Shown: in pieces, positions 62,491-64,000 of the stretch
Layout: each line of letters begins with the position of its first letter
Numbering within the stretch: position 1 is the first letter of the stretch
Origin: Chryseobacterium cucumeris
GTDB lineage: Bacteria > Bacteroidota > Bacteroidia > Flavobacteriales > Weeksellaceae
Length of the DNA: 64,000 nucleotides
NCBI RefSeq assembly: GCF_001593385.1
Contig: NZ_LUVZ01000001.1
Location: 1,116,001 to 1,180,000 of the forward strand
Reading direction: 5' to 3'
Made by a program: the position numbers and the translations under genes
Notes under the pieces: model-generated
What the model was told of the DNA's origin: nothing
Databases searched by the model: none
The model's input: only the letters and a program-made list of their open reading frames with translations

Positions 62491-63057
62491 CTATTCCGGT
62501 TCTTTATCATCTTTTTTCAACTGGTCTATTTCATTCTGCAACTGAGAGATAATATCTTTTAAGGCTTTTATTTCGTTTTTGTTCGAGCTCACATTACTCT
62601 TGAGCATTACATTTTTCGCTCTTTCATTGTGGTCTTCTTCATCTTCGTCTTCGTTAATTTCTTCAATATCTTCGCTGATTTCCTCAATGTCTTCCTGGAT
62701 ATCTTCAATATCTTCATTGATCTCTTCAATGTCTTCGCTGATTTCTTCTATATCCTCGCTGATTTCCTCAATATCTTCCTGAATGTCTTCAATATCTTCC
62801 TGTATATCTTCAATTTTCTCGTGGCTTTTATTCACAGACATCTGAATGAAGATTGCCAGATAAATAGCTTCCAGGGAAAGTACGGTCGTAAGAATCAGAA
62901 GCATTTTATCAAAATCAACGATATTCAGCATCGGAAGTAAAAACGAGGTAAGGAACAGCAGAGTATGAACAATCAGGGACTGAATAGATCCTATCCAAGA
63001 TGTAATGCTGTCTGCTATTTTTTCAAGAACTTCTGTTTTTTCGTTATATTTTTTCAT
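62491..63057 (-). CDS. DUF1003-like membrane protein with an acidic heptad-repeat coiled coil
   Basis: 188 residues. Two helices (about 25-45 and 50-73, LILTTVLSLEAIYLAIFIQM) recall DUF1003, whose members end in a similar LSLEA..A..I.MSQN phrase. Then EKIEDIQEDIEDIQEDIEEI and further units form about nine tandem heptads EDI(E/Q)(E/D)I(S/N/Q), ending in a run of acidic residues and a Lys-rich C-terminal coiled coil (NEIKALKDIISQLQNEIDQL). The underlying DNA (about 62645-62815) repeats with period 21 or its multiples and should be prone to slippage. Function unknown. 11 bp after the TIGR02757 gene. Confidence 0.75.
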   Translation of the reverse strand: MKKYNEKTEVLEKIADSITSWIGSIQSLIVHTLLFLTSFLLPMLNIVDFDKMLLILTTVLSLEAIYLAIFIQMSVNKSHEKIEDIQEDIEDIQEDIEEISEDIEEISEDIEEINEDIEDIQEDIEEISEDIEEINEDEDEEDHNERAKNVMLKSNVSSNKNEIKALKDIISQLQNEIDQLKKDDKEPE

Positions 63058-63068
63058 CCTTTATATTT

Positions 63069-63845
63069 TTACAACAGTTCCTTTGTTACTCCTAATCCAA
63101 ACAATGCAAAGTCATATTTTGCCGGATCTTTTTCATCAAATTTTCTGATGGCAATATCAAGCTCTTCTACTGTTTTCCAATCATTCTGTGTTCGGAAAAC
63201 CAAGCCTAATTTTCTGGAGATGTTTCCTGTATGCACATCCAGTGGAATGGAAAGATTTTTTTGGTCTATATTCTTCCAGATGCCAAAATCTACTCCCCTT
63301 TTATCTTTACGCACCATCCATCTCAAAAACATAATAATCCTTTTGGCAGAGGAATTCTTATAAGGTGAACTGATGTGTTTATGGCTTCTGTGCTTCTCTG
63401 TTTCCAGGAAACCACTTCTGAATCTTTCTATAGCGTGGAGAAAGTTATTCTCTGATTCTTTTACTTTAAATAAACTTTCCAGGCTTTCATTTTCATTATA
63501 AATTCTGTTGAACTGTCTGATGAAATAGGAAAAATCCTGTCCGTTGAACGTTCTGTGAATGCTTTTATCCTGAATACTTTCCAGATCTTTTTCTGAATAA
63601 TTCATGACAAAATCATAGGGTGAATTTCCCATAATATCAAGCATTTTATCTGCAGAATTAATGATGGACTTTCTGTTTCCCCAGGAAATTGTTGCTGCCA
63701 GAAATCCTGCAATTTCAATGTCCTGTTTTAAAGAAAAGCGATGCGGAATCTGTATCGGGTCATTTTCAATAAAATCAGGAGCGTTATACTGATCTGCTTT
63801 TTCGTTGAGAAAATCTCTCAGTTCTTCAAATTTCAACATATTCAT
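63069..63845 (-). CDS. TIGR02757 family protein
   Basis: 258 residues. The family hallmarks are FAATISWGNR-type wording (GFLAATISWGNRKSIINSAD), FRSGFLETEKHRSHKHISSP and KRIIMFLRWMVRKDKRGVDF, then IPLDVHTGNISRKLGLVFRT. The IPLDxHxxxxxR pattern resembles the HhH-GPD DNA glycosylase fold, but a catalytic role has not been shown for the family. ATG at 63845 or 63839. The start lies 1 bp after the ribonuclease Z stop, and the DUF1003-like gene follows by 11 bp, so these three genes form an operon. Confidence 0.88.
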   Translation of the reverse strand: MNMLKFEELRDFLNEKADQYNAPDFIENDPIQIPHRFSLKQDIEIAGFLAATISWGNRKSIINSADKMLDIMGNSPYDFVMNYSEKDLESIQDKSIHRTFNGQDFSYFIRQFNRIYNENESLESLFKVKESENNFLHAIERFRSGFLETEKHRSHKHISSPYKNSSAKRIIMFLRWMVRKDKRGVDFGIWKNIDQKNLSIPLDVHTGNISRKLGLVFRTQNDWKTVEELDIAIRKFDEKDPAKYDFALFGLGVTKELL

Positions 63846-63846
63846 T

Positions 63847-64000
63847 CTAAATCTTTACACTTTCCAATGCTTTTGGTAAAAATGTATTGGGAAATATTTC
63901 TCTTGCCTCATCAGTAAATACTGTCAGATCTCCATATCTGTTGGAAAAGTGACCTAAAATCAGTTTTCCAACCTGAGCTTTCTGAGCAATGGTAGCTGCT
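63847..64000 (-). CDS. rnz: Ribonuclease Z, C-terminal end (start outside window)
   Basis: About 50 C-terminal residues are visible: IAQKAQVGKLILGHFSNRYG, then TVFTDEAREIFPNTFLPKAL, ending VKI. The GHFSxRY segment is the conserved metal-binding end of RNase Z, the tRNA 3'-processing endonuclease. The stop TAG (63847-63849) is one base from the next ATG, so translation is probably coupled. Confidence 0.88.
   Translation of the reverse strand, partial: AATIAQKAQVGKLILGHFSNRYGDLTVFTDEAREIFPNTFLPKALESVKI

Noticed and set aside
62579..62940. Plus-strand frames of Ser/Ile and Phe/Asp repeats
   Set aside because: Antisense of the EDI heptad array; repetition of the DNA produces them.
1..64000. tRNA or rRNA genes
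   Set aside because: No cloverleaf with a T-loop GTTCNANNC context or rRNA-like stretch was recognised while reading; small RNAs could still be missed.

Overview
The window looks like chromosomal DNA of a Bacteroidota bacterium of the class Flavobacteriia, most likely Chryseobacterium or a close relative. The basis is low GC, type IX secretion (T9SS) sorting domains of both types A and B, choice-of-anchor L, DUF6443, DUF3098 and DUF4197 proteins, -7 promoter boxes of the TAnnTTTG type, and very weak Shine-Dalgarno signals. The genus call is inference; no rRNA or tRNA gene is seen.

Left part (1-10.3 kb): a sulfur-detoxification cluster on the minus strand (partial persulfide-dioxygenase-like MBL/rhodanese protein, TauE/SafE exporter, Crp/Fnr regulator). 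The first two genes share a 23-bp operator at identical distance from their -7 boxes. Next come a GH20 hexosaminidase, a DUF4197 protein, a threefold 271-bp tandem repeat, and the two subunits of a 3-oxoacid CoA-transferase, split by an oppositely oriented ABC exporter.

Middle (10.3-32.1 kb): ordinary Flavobacteriia content. It holds a YwqK-like secreted protein, a T9SS purple-acid-phosphatase-like protein, rplS, an SRPBCC protein, an AraC/MFS divergent pair, an alpha/beta hydrolase, a DMT transporter, a T9SS M36 metallopeptidase, rpsA, a DbpA-like helicase, an SMP-30 lipoprotein, ccoG, an AraC and a MerR regulator. Several dispersed palindromic repeats lie between genes.

Accessory island (about 32.1-45.9 kb), all toxin-related genes on the minus strand: a tightly spaced operon encodes a T9SS-sorted propeller protein, a large SpvB/RHS-like YD protein, and a DUF6443/RHS protein. 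The last ends in a 230-residue variable tip with an L,D-transpeptidase-like His-x10-Cys motif, and is followed by an overlapping lipoprotein gene that is probably its immunity gene. Downstream lie an XRE regulator, a decayed mobile-element ATPase gene, an orphan RHS tip resembling polymorphic toxin type 44 with its own lipoprotein, and further small toxin/immunity-like relics. Imperfect direct repeats (32181-32265 and 45829-45909) flank the island. This is the best candidate for a notable system: an envelope-directed polymorphic toxin locus with an archive of displaced tips and immunity genes.

Right part (46-64 kb): a helix-hairpin-helix protein, a beta-propeller lipoprotein, rluF-like, a decayed gene, the conserved ftsX-DUF3098-uppP-truB run, rsmA with a TTG start, three tandem choice-of-anchor L/T9SS type B adhesin-like paralogues, a DUF1003-like protein with an acidic heptad array, a TIGR02757 protein and the end of ribonuclease Z.
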